A stretch of 11,723 bases of DNA from NCBI GenBank assembly GCA_045544195.1, contig JAZPYO010000052.1, forward strand, positions 1 through 11,723, written 5' to 3'. The notes below the pieces were generated by a model. That model did no database searches. It was given only the letters and a program-made list of their open reading frames with translations, and had not been told where the DNA came from. The DNA comes from RGIG7213 sp045544195. Lineage in GTDB: Bacteria; Bacillota; Clostridia; Oscillospirales; CAG-272. Position 1 is the first letter of the stretch. Every line of letters starts with the position of its first letter. Below, piece by piece: positions 1-7,172 of this stretch. The position numbers and the translations under genes were made by a program.

Positions 1-26
1 CTCCGTATTGGGTTAATTCGATTTGC

Positions 27-84
27 GGACAGTCGAGGACGCCTGTCCCTACAACGCGAGATAGGATGCTTCGCCTATTTTGCG
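27..84. repeat. Composite palindromic repeat (two adjacent hairpins)
   Basis: Two inverted repeats lie side by side. The first pairs GGACAG (27-32) with CTGTCC (43-48) around a 10-nt loop. The second pairs CGCGAGATAGG (55-65) with CCTATTTTGCG (74-84) around an 8-nt loop, with G-U pairs near its base. No reading frame of significance crosses them. The unit resembles the short dispersed palindromic repeats seen between genes in Oscillospiraceae genomes, but that comparison is from memory. With the palindrome at 234-260 and the terminator at 194-223, it accounts for most of the structure in the geneless first 304 bases. Confidence 0.45.
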
Positions 85-193
85 TGCAAATCGTTATAAA
101 ATATACTCCAACACTATTGTAATCAAAACTTTGATATCTCGGTGTTTTTCTCTTTTTAAGTTCATCCATTTTTATCACCAATATCATTATAAC

Positions 194-223
194 AAAAATC
201 GGCAAAGAAAACAATCTCTGCCG
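194..223 (-). terminator. Intrinsic terminator downstream of the GNAT gene
   Basis: Read on the minus strand, CGGCAGAG (223-216) pairs with CTTTGCCG (207-200), eight pairs including one G-U, around an 8-nt loop. It is followed by ATTTTTG (199-193). It lies about 80 bases past the stop of the acetyltransferase gene in the correct orientation. The T run is short, so moderate efficiency is expected. Confidence 0.55.
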
Positions 224-233
224 AAATTTGTTT

Positions 234-260
234 GTAGGGGCGATCATCGGTCGCCCCTAC
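234..260. repeat. Perfect 10-bp-arm palindromic repeat
   Basis: GTAGGGGCGA (234-243) and TCGCCCCTAC (251-260) are exact inverted copies around a 7-nt loop. There is no T run on either side, so it does not look like a terminator. It sits between the GNAT stop codon and the terminator. The GTAGGGGCG/CGCCCCTAC core looks like a dispersed repeat family of gut Firmicutes; the copy number in this genome is not visible here. Confidence 0.5.
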
Positions 261-304
261 GGTAAACTTCCTTATGAGAAGCCTTTTGGGACATTTTTTA
301 TTTC

Positions 305-1300
305 TTATCTTATTTCTTTTCTCATATCTGCCCAGCAGCGAACTACCTTGAAGCCTGCGGACTCGTAAATGTTTCTTGCAGGGTTCGTTTCGCCCGTGAA
401 CAGCGTCATAAATTCGGCTCCCATATCGTGCAGACCTGAGCAAAGCGATGAGAACAGTGCGCTGCCCAGACCGTACGTACGGTAATCTGTATGAACGCCG
501 ATTCCCGCGAAGTATCCTCTGCCGCTTTCCTGAACCGTAAGCGGTCCTGTAAATCCGATCACCTTTGCTCTGCCATCGCCTGCGGAGGCATCCTCTGCGA
601 CGAGAAGGGGCAGGGGATTTTCTTTTGCTTCGTTATTCATAATAGCTGCCTTCCAGCCGGGGTTCTTAAGGTTATCGAAAAGCTCCTCTAAATCATAGTG
701 GCGGTTTTTGTCATAGTACGTAATGGAAAGACCGTGCTCCTTTGCCTTTTCCATTTTTGCCTTTATCTTTTCGGAAAACTCAAATCCCTCAAGGCATCTG
801 TAATATGAATTCTGATATGCAAAATCGCGGTATCCTATATTTTTCATAAATATATATCCGCCCTGAAGCATATCAACTCCGGGTATACCGGGGTGATCGT
901 GTCCGTCTGTACCGGGAACTATCCAGGAAAGTCCGACGGGGTTGTAGAAAACAGCCTCGTATTTTTTAAGCTCTGTGTCTGCCACCTGCTTCAATTCGTC
1001 CTCGACTGCCTTCGCCATAGCTTTTCCTATGCCGAGTCTTCTTAACTCCTTATCGACGAGAACATATGTGATATATCCCACATCAAGCCCTGCTTTGTGC
1101 GAGCCTGCGGCAAAAGCTATTATTCTATCGTCCTTAACGATAGCCAAAGCCACCTTTTTTACACCCGTATATTCTTCAAGAAAAAGTCTTGAAAACGTTT
1201 CGGGTGAGAATTTTTTGATAACTATTTCGCTTTGAGCATATTCGTTCCAGAACTCTGAAAGCTTGTTAATGTCAAGTGTGCGCGCGTTTACAATATTCAT
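305..1300 (-). CDS. Tandem GNAT-family N-acetyltransferase
   Basis: Predicted cytoplasmic acyl-CoA-dependent acetyltransferase of 331 residues, about twice a single GNAT domain. The N-terminal half has a motif A pyrophosphate loop, RRLGIGK at residues 87-93, after strands YITYVLVD. The C-terminal half has a second one, RTYGLGS at 274-280, preceded by the strand AGIGVHTDY. It also has the typical GNAT end NPARNIYESAGF at 306-317. The start is set at the ATG at 1300: AGGAAGG lies 8 bases upstream. A longer frame to 1360 would be translated from inside the promoter at 1332-1360, so it is rejected. Transcribed alone and divergently from the RHH-clpB operon. The acceptor substrate cannot be predicted; protein, antibiotic and small-amine acceptors are all possible. 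The family is sure, the role is not. Confidence 0.88.
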   Translation of the reverse strand: MNIVNARTLDINKLSEFWNEYAQSEIVIKKFSPETFSRLFLEEYTGVKKVALAIVKDDRIIAFAAGSHKAGLDVGYITYVLVDKELRRLGIGKAMAKAVEDELKQVADTELKKYEAVFYNPVGLSWIVPGTDGHDHPGIPGVDMLQGGYIFMKNIGYRDFAYQNSYYRCLEGFEFSEKIKAKMEKAKEHGLSITYYDKNRHYDLEELFDNLKNPGWKAAIMNNEAKENPLPLLVAEDASAGDGRAKVIGFTGPLTVQESGRGYFAGIGVHTDYRTYGLGSALFSSLCSGLHDMGAEFMTLFTGETNPARNIYESAGFKVVRCWADMRKEIR

Positions 1301-1331
1301 AACAGTAACCTTCCTGTATTTTATTATATAC

Positions 1332-1360
1332 ATTATAATATACGGAAAAGATTTTGTCAA
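1332..1360 (-). promoter_or_regulatory. Sigma-A type promoter of the GNAT gene
   Basis: On the minus strand, TTGACA (1360-1355), a 17-bp spacer and TATAAT (1337-1332) are a perfect consensus match. The expected transcription start is about 25 bases before the ATG at 1300, leaving a short leader that contains AGGAAGG. Confidence 0.85.
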
Positions 1361-1401
1361 TATAAGTTTTGATTTTTGACAAAAAGAAAAACGGTGTGTA
1401 A

Positions 1402-1453
1402 TTTTTATAATTTGTAATTAAATTTATATAAAACGCTTGACAAATTATAAAAA
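1402..1453. promoter_or_regulatory. 14-bp inverted repeat, candidate operator for the RHH protein
   Basis: TTTTTATAATTTGT (1402-1415) and ACAAATTATAAAAA (1440-1453) are exact inverted copies with 24 bases between them. The right arm covers the end of the -35 box and most of the spacer of the promoter at 1437-1465, so a protein bound there would compete with RNA polymerase. The adjacent gene encodes a ribbon-helix-helix protein, and such proteins often autoregulate from paired repeats. The region is very A+T-rich, which raises the chance of fortuitous symmetry, but 14 of 14 matching bases is more than expected by chance. Operator function is inference. Confidence 0.45.
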
Positions 1454-1465
1454 ACGTGATACAAT
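1437..1465 (+). promoter_or_regulatory. Sigma-A type promoter of the RHH-clpB operon
   Basis: TTGACA (1437-1442), a 17-bp spacer and TACAAT (1460-1465), 11 of 12 consensus bases. The -10 box is preceded by CGTGA, similar to the promoters of the tRNA cluster and of the RNA gene near 11440. The start would fall about 20 bases before the ATG at 1494. No CIRCE element (TTAGCACTC repeats) or CtsR-type heptad box is visible, unlike many Firmicutes clpB promoters. Confidence 0.8.
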
Positions 1466-1493
1466 GTGCTTGCAGAAAGAGGGGAAAACAAAT

Positions 1494-2147
1494 ATGCAAA
1501 AGAGTTTATACAGCTTAATGCTTTCCGATTCGGTGGTTTCGGGCATTGATATGCTCGCATTGAAAAAGGGAACTAACAGATCAAATCTGATAAATATGAT
1601 ACTCGCGGAATATCTTTCGCTTACAACGCCTGAAATGCGGATAGAAAACATCTTTCGTCAAATGGAGAGTCTGTTTTCTTCATACGAAAGCGTCGTACCG
1701 ATCCTGACGCCGAACCGCCCTGTAATGTCGGTGAAAAGCACGCTGGAATACAAGTACCGCCCGACAGTAAAATATGACGTAAGGCTATACAGACAAGCAC
1801 AGATGCAGGCTATAGGAGATATGAGCGTCACCTTCAGAACGCAATCTCACAGTCTTATAGAAATAACGGAGGAATTTTTTAAATTCTGGTACTCGCTTGA
1901 AAAAAAGTATATAAAGCCGGAGTATTTCAAAAACATTCAGTATTCGCTCGAAGACGGAAAATTCACCCGTACGATAATGCTGTTTGATGCAAATGAGTCG
2001 TCTTACAATGTTATTGCACAGGGAATAACCGATTATATAAAATGCCTTGATCTTGTAATGAAGGGGGTAGTATCGGGAAGATACTCATCAACGGATGCTG
2101 AAAGGATATATACTGAATATCTTAAAAATGCACAGTGTTTGATTTAA
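1494..2147 (+). CDS. Ribbon-helix-helix (CopG/Arc-type) DNA-binding protein, likely regulator of clpB
   Basis: 217 residues. Residues 1-43 have the RHH pattern: a short strand (KSLYSLMLSDSV), a helix around DMLALKKG and a second helix beginning at the conserved turn TNRSNLINMILAEYLSL. RHH proteins bind DNA as dimers through the N-terminal strand. The remaining 170 residues (45-217) match no domain I recognise. They are mixed alpha/beta, soluble and rich in Tyr and Phe, and could be a sensing or oligomerisation domain. The ATG at 1494 follows AGAGGGG. An upstream extension to 1437 is rejected because it begins in the -35 box. The stop at 2145-2147 overlaps the clpB ribosome binding site, so the two genes are coexpressed. 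This placement suggests control of chaperone expression, perhaps in place of HrcA or CtsR; that role is inference. Sure of the gene, fairly sure of the RHH fold. Confidence 0.82.
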   Translation: MQKSLYSLMLSDSVVSGIDMLALKKGTNRSNLINMILAEYLSLTTPEMRIENIFRQMESLFSSYESVVPILTPNRPVMSVKSTLEYKYRPTVKYDVRLYRQAQMQAIGDMSVTFRTQSHSLIEITEEFFKFWYSLEKKYIKPEYFKNIQYSLEDGKFTRTIMLFDANESSYNVIAQGITDYIKCLDLVMKGVVSGRYSSTDAERIYTEYLKNAQCLI

Positions 2148-2160
2148 GGAGGAATTTATT

Positions 2161-4749
2161 ATGAACGGTGAGAATTTTACACAAAAGACATTACAAGCAA
2201 TACGCTCTGCGCAAAACGAAGCGTATGAAAACGGAAATCCACAGATAACATCTGAGCATATACTTTATGCTATGCTGACTCAGAGCGAGGGACTTATTCC
2301 GTCGCTGCTCGAAAAAATGGGACTTGATGTTCAAAAAATAACTCTGAGCGTGAAAAGCATCATTGAATCGCTGCCGAAGGTAAGCGTTCAAGGCGGACAA
2401 AACGATAAGATATACGTATCCGCAGAATGCGAAGCGTTGCTCTCGAAAAGTGAAAAAATAGCGCAGCAGCAAAAGGACGATTATATATCGCAAGAGCATA
2501 TAATGCTTGCTATGCTGAAATCCCCTAATGATAAGCTGAAAAGGATATTTGATGAAAACGGCATTGACGAAAAGAGCTTCAAAAGCGCCGTGTCAAGTGT
2601 TAAAAGCAGCAGAATTACAAGCGATTCGCCCGAGGAGACGTATGACGCGCTCAATAAATACGGTACTGACCTTGTTCAAAGAGCAAAAGAGCAAAAGCTC
2701 GATCCCGTCATAGGAAGAGATGCGGAAATAAGAGATGTCATAAGAATACTTTCAAGAAAAACGAAGAATAACCCTGTTCTTATAGGTGAGCCGGGCGTCG
2801 GAAAAACGGCAATAGCAGAGGGGCTTGCACAAAGAATAATGAGAGGTGATGTTCCTGACGGTCTGAAGGGCAAAACTGTGTTTTCTCTTGATATGGGCTC
2901 TCTTATAGCGGGCGCAAAATTCAGAGGAGAATTTGAAGAAAGACTTAAGGCGGTTTTGAACGAGATAAAGCGTTCTGACGGCAGGGTAATACTGTTTATT
3001 GATGAGCTTCATCTCATAGTCGGCGCAGGTAAGACCGACGGGGCGATGGATGCGGGAAATATTCTGAAGCCTATGCTTGCGAGGGGAGAATTGCACTGCA
3101 TAGGTGCAACGACGCTTGATGAGTACCGAAAATATATTGAAAAGGATGCTGCGCTTGAACGCCGTTTCCAGCCTGTTTTGGTAGATGAGCCGACAGTTGA
3201 GGATACAATTTCAATATTGAGAGGATTAAAGGAAAAATACGAAATATTCCACGGTGTGCGTATACAGGACAGAGCGATAGTAGCCGCATCGACCTTATCG
3301 CACAGATATATTACCGACAGATTTCTTCCGGATAAAGCAATAGATCTCATAGACGAGGCGTGCGCGTGCATTAAAACGGAGCTGGATTCTATGCCCGAGG
3401 AGCTGGATCTTCTCCGACGTAAGATAATACAGCTTGAAATAGAGGAAACGGCGCTTAAAAAGGAAACGGACAGTCTTTCAAAGGAGCGTTTGGAGTCCTT
3501 GCGCGCAGAGCTTTCCGAGGAAAAGGAAGCGTACAATTCTTTGAAGCTTCGCTGGGAAAACGAAAAGTCGTCAGTTGACGAGGTAAAAAAACTGAAATCC
3601 GAAATAGAAAAAGCAAATGCAGAGCTTGAAAAAGCACAGATGTACGGAGATTATGAAACAGCGTCAAGATTGCGTTTTTCAACTCTCCCTGAGCTGAATG
3701 CAAGGCTGAATGAAGCATCGGAAAAAAACTCAAAAAGTAAGCAGAGCCTTGTTTCAGATACCGTCACCGAGGATGAAATTGCCGATATCGTTTCTCGAAG
3801 AACGGGTATACCCGTGTCAAAGATCGTCAGTGCAGAAAGAGAAAAGCTGCTTAATCTTCCTGAAATACTGCACAAAAGGGTCATAGGTCAAGATGAAGCA
3901 GTAACGAAGGTCTCCGAAGCGATAATGAGAAGCAGGGCGGGAATTGCCGATCCGGACCGCCCGATAGGATCATTTATGTTCTTAGGCCCTACGGGTGTCG
4001 GAAAGACGGAACTGGCAAAGGCACTTGCTGAAGCAATGTTTGACGATGAAAGAAATATGGTCCGCATAGATATGTCTGAATATATGGAAAAATTCTCTGT
4101 TTCACGCCTTATAGGTGCGCCTCCCGGATACGTTGGCTATGACGAGGGCGGTCAGCTCACCGAAGCAGTCAGAAGAAAACCGTACAGCGTTGTACTTTTT
4201 GACGAGATAGAAAAGGCTCATACAGATGTTTTCAATATTCTTCTTCAGGTGCTTGACGACGGAAGAATAACTGACAGCCAGGGAAGAGTCGTCGATTTCA
4301 AGAATACGGTAATAATACTGACATCAAATATCGGCTCTCAATATCTTCTCAACTCATGTGAAAACGGCGAGATACCCGAAAAAACAAAGGATGATATAAA
4401 CGCTCTTTTGAAATCCTCATTCCGTCCTGAATTTTTGAACAGACTTGATGAAATAATATTCTATAAGCCGCTGACAAAAGAAAATGTATCCAAGATAGCA
4501 CAGATATTTATAGATGAGCTTAAGGAAAGATTGAAGGAAAAGGGACTCGGTATGCAAATTACCGAAAGGGCTATGGAGTTTCTTATTTCTTCGGGATATG
4601 ACCCTGTATACGGAGCACGCCCTATGAAAAGGCTAATACAGTCCACAGTTCAGACACAGATAGCTAAAGCAATACTTTCTCGTGAATTGCAGATCGGCGA
4701 TATTTTGACAGTCGATGCCGATGAAAACGGATGTATTTACATCAAATGA
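2161..4749 (+). CDS. clpB: ATP-dependent disaggregase ClpB (Hsp100)
   Basis: Hexameric AAA+ chaperone that, with DnaK/DnaJ/GrpE, threads aggregated proteins through its pore; cytoplasmic. 862 residues, the usual full length. Order: Clp_N double repeat (about 1-145); NBD1 with Walker A GEPGVGKT (209-216), pore loop GAKFRGEFEER (from 251; Phe where E. coli has Tyr) and Walker B ILFIDE (277-282); coiled-coil M domain (about 402-525), which separates ClpB from ClpA and ClpC; NBD2 with Walker A GPTGVGKT (609-616), pore loop GYVGY (656-660), Walker B VVLFDE (677-682) and sensor-2 GARP (818-821). No ClpP-docking (IGF/LGF) tripeptide is seen in the NBD2 loop, so it should refold rather than degrade. 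The ATG at 2161 follows AAGGAGG (2146-2152), which overlaps the upstream stop codon. Second gene of the operon with the RHH protein; ends at the terminator 4883-4918. Confidence 0.98.
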   Translation: MNGENFTQKTLQAIRSAQNEAYENGNPQITSEHILYAMLTQSEGLIPSLLEKMGLDVQKITLSVKSIIESLPKVSVQGGQNDKIYVSAECEALLSKSEKIAQQQKDDYISQEHIMLAMLKSPNDKLKRIFDENGIDEKSFKSAVSSVKSSRITSDSPEETYDALNKYGTDLVQRAKEQKLDPVIGRDAEIRDVIRILSRKTKNNPVLIGEPGVGKTAIAEGLAQRIMRGDVPDGLKGKTVFSLDMGSLIAGAKFRGEFEERLKAVLNEIKRSDGRVILFIDELHLIVGAGKTDGAMDAGNILKPMLARGELHCIGATTLDEYRKYIEKDAALERRFQPVLVDEPTVEDTISILRGLKEKYEIFHGVRIQDRAIVAASTLSHRYITDRFLPDKAIDLIDEACACIKTELDSMPEELDLLRRKIIQLEIEETALKKETDSLSKERLESLRAELSEEKEAYNSLKLRWENEKSSVDEVKKLKSEIEKANAELEKAQMYGDYETASRLRFSTLPELNARLNEASEKNSKSKQSLVSDTVTEDEIADIVSRRTGIPVSKIVSAEREKLLNLPEILHKRVIGQDEAVTKVSEAIMRSRAGIADPDRPIGSFMFLGPTGVGKTELAKALAEAMFDDERNMVRIDMSEYMEKFSVSRLIGAPPGYVGYDEGGQLTEAVRRKPYSVVLFDEIEKAHTDVFNILLQVLDDGRITDSQGRVVDFKNTVIILTSNIGSQYLLNSCENGEIPEKTKDDINALLKSSFRPEFLNRLDEIIFYKPLTKENVSKIAQIFIDELKERLKEKGLGMQITERAMEFLISSGYDPVYGARPMKRLIQSTVQTQIAKAILSRELQIGDILTVDADENGCIYIK

Positions 4750-4816
4750 ATTACTTTTTAATTATATATTAAGAGAGTGATCGGAAAAGTATTTTGCAAT
4801 TTCTGCCGCACAGAAT

Positions 4817-4845
4817 ATTTTATTAAGTAATATTGTTAATAAAAT
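4817..4845. repeat. A+T-rich 10-bp inverted repeat after clpB
   Basis: ATTTTATTAA (4817-4826) and TTAATAAAAT (4836-4845) are exact inverted copies around a 9-nt loop, in the spacer between the clpB stop and its terminator. All base pairs are A-T, so as an RNA hairpin it is weak. It could protect the 3' end of the clpB mRNA, be a protein site or be chance in A+T-rich DNA. Confidence 0.3.
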
Positions 4846-4882
4846 TTGAATTGTGAATTGAATGTGCATAAAGTGATAAAAT

Positions 4883-4918
4883 AAAAATACCGTTTGCAGT
4901 AGAGCAAACGGTATTTTT
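4883..4918. terminator. Bidirectional intrinsic terminator between clpB and the small convergent gene
   Basis: AAAAATACCGTTTGC (4883-4897) and GCAAACGGTATTTTT (4904-4918) form a perfect 15-bp stem with a 6-nt loop. Because the arms begin with A5 and end with T5, both strands give a G+C-containing stem followed by a T run. It serves clpB from the left and the 4929-5225 gene, whose stop is only 10 bases away, from the right. Confidence 0.92.
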
Positions 4919-4928
4919 ATTTCGGTTT

Positions 4929-5225
4929 TCAGCCGACATCGGACAGAGAATCAAAGCATTCACGCACGGTATACGGCAAAACACAGTCTTCATAAAAAGA
5001 TCGGAATATTCTGTGCGCCTCAGCAGCCTCTGAGGCTACGTCGAACAGAAACTCTTCCTCTGAAAGCTCACCGTTATCGTATTGCGATATCAGAATGGAA
5101 TAAACAGGTCGTTTTTCGGTGTTTGCCACACATAGCCGATAACATACTGTAATTCCGCACGAAAGCTCCCTTTTTACATATTCGCTGAATTCAAAGCTTT
5201 TTCGTGTCATATCAAGCACGTCCAT
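4929..5225 (-). CDS. Small protein of unknown function (possibly DUF6514-like)
   Basis: 98 residues, acidic and soluble, with no signal peptide or membrane segment. The pattern, a strand pair (GITVCYRLCVAN, PVYSILISQYDNGE) followed by an acidic helix (EEEFLFDVASEAAEAHRIFRSFYEDCVLPYTVREC), reminds me of DUF6514, a small Clostridia family of unknown function; this is from memory. The ATG at 5225 follows AAAGGA. An extension to 5285 is rejected because it runs into the promoter (5257-5285). The gene is monocistronic, converges on clpB and shares its terminator. No function is assigned. Confidence 0.75.
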   Translation of the reverse strand: MDVLDMTRKSFEFSEYVKRELSCGITVCYRLCVANTEKRPVYSILISQYDNGELSEEEFLFDVASEAAEAHRIFRSFYEDCVLPYTVRECFDSLSDVG

Positions 5226-5256
5226 GGTCTTTATCCTTTCTTTTGAATATGTATTA

Positions 5257-5285
5257 ATTATAACTGTTAATGGAAATGTAATCAA
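5257..5285 (-). promoter_or_regulatory. Promoter of the 98-residue protein gene
   Basis: On the minus strand, TTGATT (5285-5280), a 17-bp spacer and a perfect TATAAT (5262-5257). The -35 box matches 4 of 6 consensus bases. Transcription would start about 25 bases before the ATG at 5225. Confidence 0.65.
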
Positions 5286-5409
5286 TAATAATTGTTTTAA
5301 TATAAAAATTTACTTTGTTTCAATAAAATAGAATATATATAATTAAAAAGAAAAATGTTTTTCTTCTGTTCAAAAAATGTATAAAAACAGATTTTTGCGT
5401 CGAAACGTG

Positions 5410-5455
5410 AAAAAAGCCGCCGAAGCAACGGAATTATTCCGCTGCTCCGACGGCT
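5410..5455 (-). terminator. Strong terminator of the five-gene leftward operon
   Basis: On the minus strand, a nearly 20-bp stem runs from AGCCGTCGGAGC (5455 leftward) to GCTTCGGCGGCT (ending at 5415), with a 3-nt loop and three G-U pairs, then T6 (5415-5410). It lies 14 bases beyond the stop codon of the membrane protein gene. Confidence 0.9.
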
Positions 5456-5468
5456 CAAAAGGCTATTT

Positions 5469-6698
5469 TCAATTGTCGTATTTCTTTTCTACGCATCCGT
5501 ATGAAAGAGCGCTTATAAAGCCTCTGCCTGCGTATACCTTGTATTCGTACATATCAAAGCCGATATCTATTTCTGTGGGCTTGTCGCCCTCCTGCTCTGA
5601 TGCAAAAACATATCTTGGACACGGCGATAAAATGATTATTTTTTTATTCGGTGAATCAAACGTGTAATCGATATATGTGTTATATGAAAAAAGAGAAAAC
5701 TGCCCGGTTCTTTTTCCAAATTTCACCTCGTGAGATACTCTGATCTTACCGTTTGCAAGAAATGTCATAGCATTGTTTCTTTTTATGCCTGATATGAGCT
5801 TGCAATCATAAGCCTTATCTGCTGTTTCAACAGTTATGTTAAATCCGTCGAAGCTCTTTAATGAAGAGAGAATGGGCTTGCTTACTGTTTTTACCGTATA
5901 CCCCTCTGATCTTGCGTTTTTCTTAAGGCGGCGCAGAAACGAGAGTCTTTTTACAAGCGATCTTGCATACGCATAAAATATCAATAAGACGATAATACAT
6001 ACGGTGATCATTATACTTTGGATAATAAAATGCCTGATTATCGTTATCAGAGTACCTGCCATATTGGTAAGCAGAGCAAGGGCAAACGATGCAAAAACCA
6101 TAACGCACATACGTATAAGATAACCGCTTATACTTGCCGAAGGCTTGAAAAAATCGTTCAGAAAGTATTCTGTTCTGCCCTTCATATCGTGCCATATACG
6201 GTATGCAAACCGTTCGGAAAGCACGAATAATAAAATATTCAGTATGATGCAAAGTATTTTGAATACCGATGTTACGGGAGTATTTATCCCGAAAAACAGC
6301 TCTGAAAGAAATCTGTCTGTCGGAAGCGATATGGACAATAGCACCGAAAAAGCACAAAAGCATACTGTTTGACACGATGTCGGAATATCAAAAAACAACA
6401 GTCTGCGAATATGTCTGAAGAATGAAAAATCCTCATCGGTTTCAGAATGTAAGTACTTTTCTGCCGTTTGTCTGTTTCTTACAAATACGAACTGACAAAG
6501 AGAATAAAGAACGGTATTAGGATAAATAAACCGTAACGCCATTCCCGTTTTCTGCATAACGGTGTGGTCTATATTTTCGTATATTATTCTGTTCAAATTC
6601 GGTTCACTGTTAAGCACCGGCACTATAAGTGCATAAGGAGCAACAGCAAGAGCGACACGTATAAACGGCAATGCGTACTTGAAAATACGTTTTATCAT
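5469..6698 (-). CDS. Polytopic membrane protein with C-terminal cytoplasmic domain, function unknown
   Basis: 409 residues of no family I recognise. Hydrophobic stretches near residues 8-28, 56-72, 108-126, 143-162, 192-212 and 222-246 suggest five or six membrane helices. They are followed by a highly basic segment (KRLSFLRRLKKNAR, 250-263), which should lie inside the cell. Residues 265-400 are soluble and rich in beta-strand, without recognisable catalytic motifs. The ATG at 6698 is preceded by a weak AAGGT. It is the last gene of the leftward operon, 42 bases after the DUF1893 gene and just before the terminator, so it is the member with the loosest coupling. It lacks ATPase motifs, so it is not the ECF energising unit; it could be a partner of the S component or an unrelated passenger. 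Confidence 0.8.
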   Translation of the reverse strand: MIKRIFKYALPFIRVALAVAPYALIVPVLNSEPNLNRIIYENIDHTVMQKTGMALRFIYPNTVLYSLCQFVFVRNRQTAEKYLHSETDEDFSFFRHIRRLLFFDIPTSCQTVCFCAFSVLLSISLPTDRFLSELFFGINTPVTSVFKILCIILNILLFVLSERFAYRIWHDMKGRTEYFLNDFFKPSASISGYLIRMCVMVFASFALALLTNMAGTLITIIRHFIIQSIMITVCIIVLLIFYAYARSLVKRLSFLRRLKKNARSEGYTVKTVSKPILSSLKSFDGFNITVETADKAYDCKLISGIKRNNAMTFLANGKIRVSHEVKFGKRTGQFSLFSYNTYIDYTFDSPNKKIIILSPCPRYVFASEQEGDKPTEIDIGFDMYEYKVYAGRGFISALSYGCVEKKYDN

Positions 6699-6740
6699 TG
6701 TTTTTACCTTGAGCTTGCAACTTTTTCATCTTTCGCTACA

Positions 6741-7172
6741 TTAACTTTTTGAACAGGCTGATAATTCGGAAAGCCTTTTCCGTATCCGGCATAACGCAAT
6801 TTCATTATCGTCAATGCCCATTACCGCTCGTTCGATCGGACAAATGTCTGTTTTTGATCTGTTGATTATGCTTTCAACGAGAATACCGTACTGTATCGGA
6901 ATCCGCTCCTTTACGAGTATTTCATATGCAGGCTTGCTTATTACGCTTGCGAATATCTCTGATGGCTTCAATAAGGCATAAAGATGTCCTGCGCCCTTTC
7001 CCACTACCTTGTCGGCTACACAATACCCGTTAAGCGATCTTCCGCTGTCCAACAGATCAAGCAGCGGCTTGACTCCACGTTCGGTGCTTGTCACCGTTTC
7101 GTCACCATTTACGGCCGCAAGAGTATAGCCCTGATTCAAAATGCTGACGGCGCGCTCAAGATCACTGCTCAT
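6741..7172 (-). CDS. DUF1893 protein (TM1506-like, deaminase-type fold)
   Basis: 143 residues. The family signature is clear: RGVKPLL (32-38), VADKVVGKGAG (52-62), an ISKPAYEIL strand-helix and NRSKTDICPIERAV (104-117). DUF1893 is known from the Thermotoga maritima TM1506 structure, which as I recall has a cytidine-deaminase-like fold; the NRxxxxxCPxE segment sits where deaminases carry zinc ligands, but only one Cys is present, so catalysis is uncertain. The ATG at 7172 is chosen because the family homology begins there. It overlaps the last 11 bases of the ECF gene, so translation is probably coupled, and the ribosome binding site is correspondingly weak. An extension to 7244 would run deep into the ECF gene and adds no family sequence. 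A role with the transported compound is inferred from position only. Confidence 0.86.
   Translation of the reverse strand: MSSDLERAVSILNQGYTLAAVNGDETVTSTERGVKPLLDLLDSGRSLNGYCVADKVVGKGAGHLYALLKPSEIFASVISKPAYEILVKERIPIQYGILVESIINRSKTDICPIERAVMGIDDNEIALCRIRKRLSELSACSKS

Noticed and set aside
1301..1360. N-terminal extension of the GNAT gene to 1360
   Set aside because: The added codons cover the -10 and -35 boxes of its own promoter, and a good ribosome binding site precedes the ATG at 1300.
1376..1411. Another TTGACA (1376) and TATAAT (1406) as a promoter
   Set aside because: The spacer is 24 bases, too long for sigma-A; the promoter at 1437-1465 fits better.
1437..1493. N-terminal extension of the RHH gene to a TTG at 1437
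   Set aside because: That TTG is the start of the -35 box; the ATG at 1494 has a ribosome binding site and matches the usual RHH N-terminus.
3009..3536. 175-codon minus-strand open frame inside clpB
   Set aside because: Shadow of the clpB coding frame; Ser-rich, with no ribosome binding site and no homology recognised.
5348..5365. AAGAAAAA/TTTTTCTT palindrome in the spacer at 5286-5409
   Set aside because: Only A-T rich with a loop too short for a stable hairpin; probably chance in very A+T-rich DNA.
5923..6375. 150-codon minus-strand frame inside the membrane protein gene
   Set aside because: It overlaps a better gene in another frame on the same strand; the composition is not protein-like and no ribosome binding site is present.
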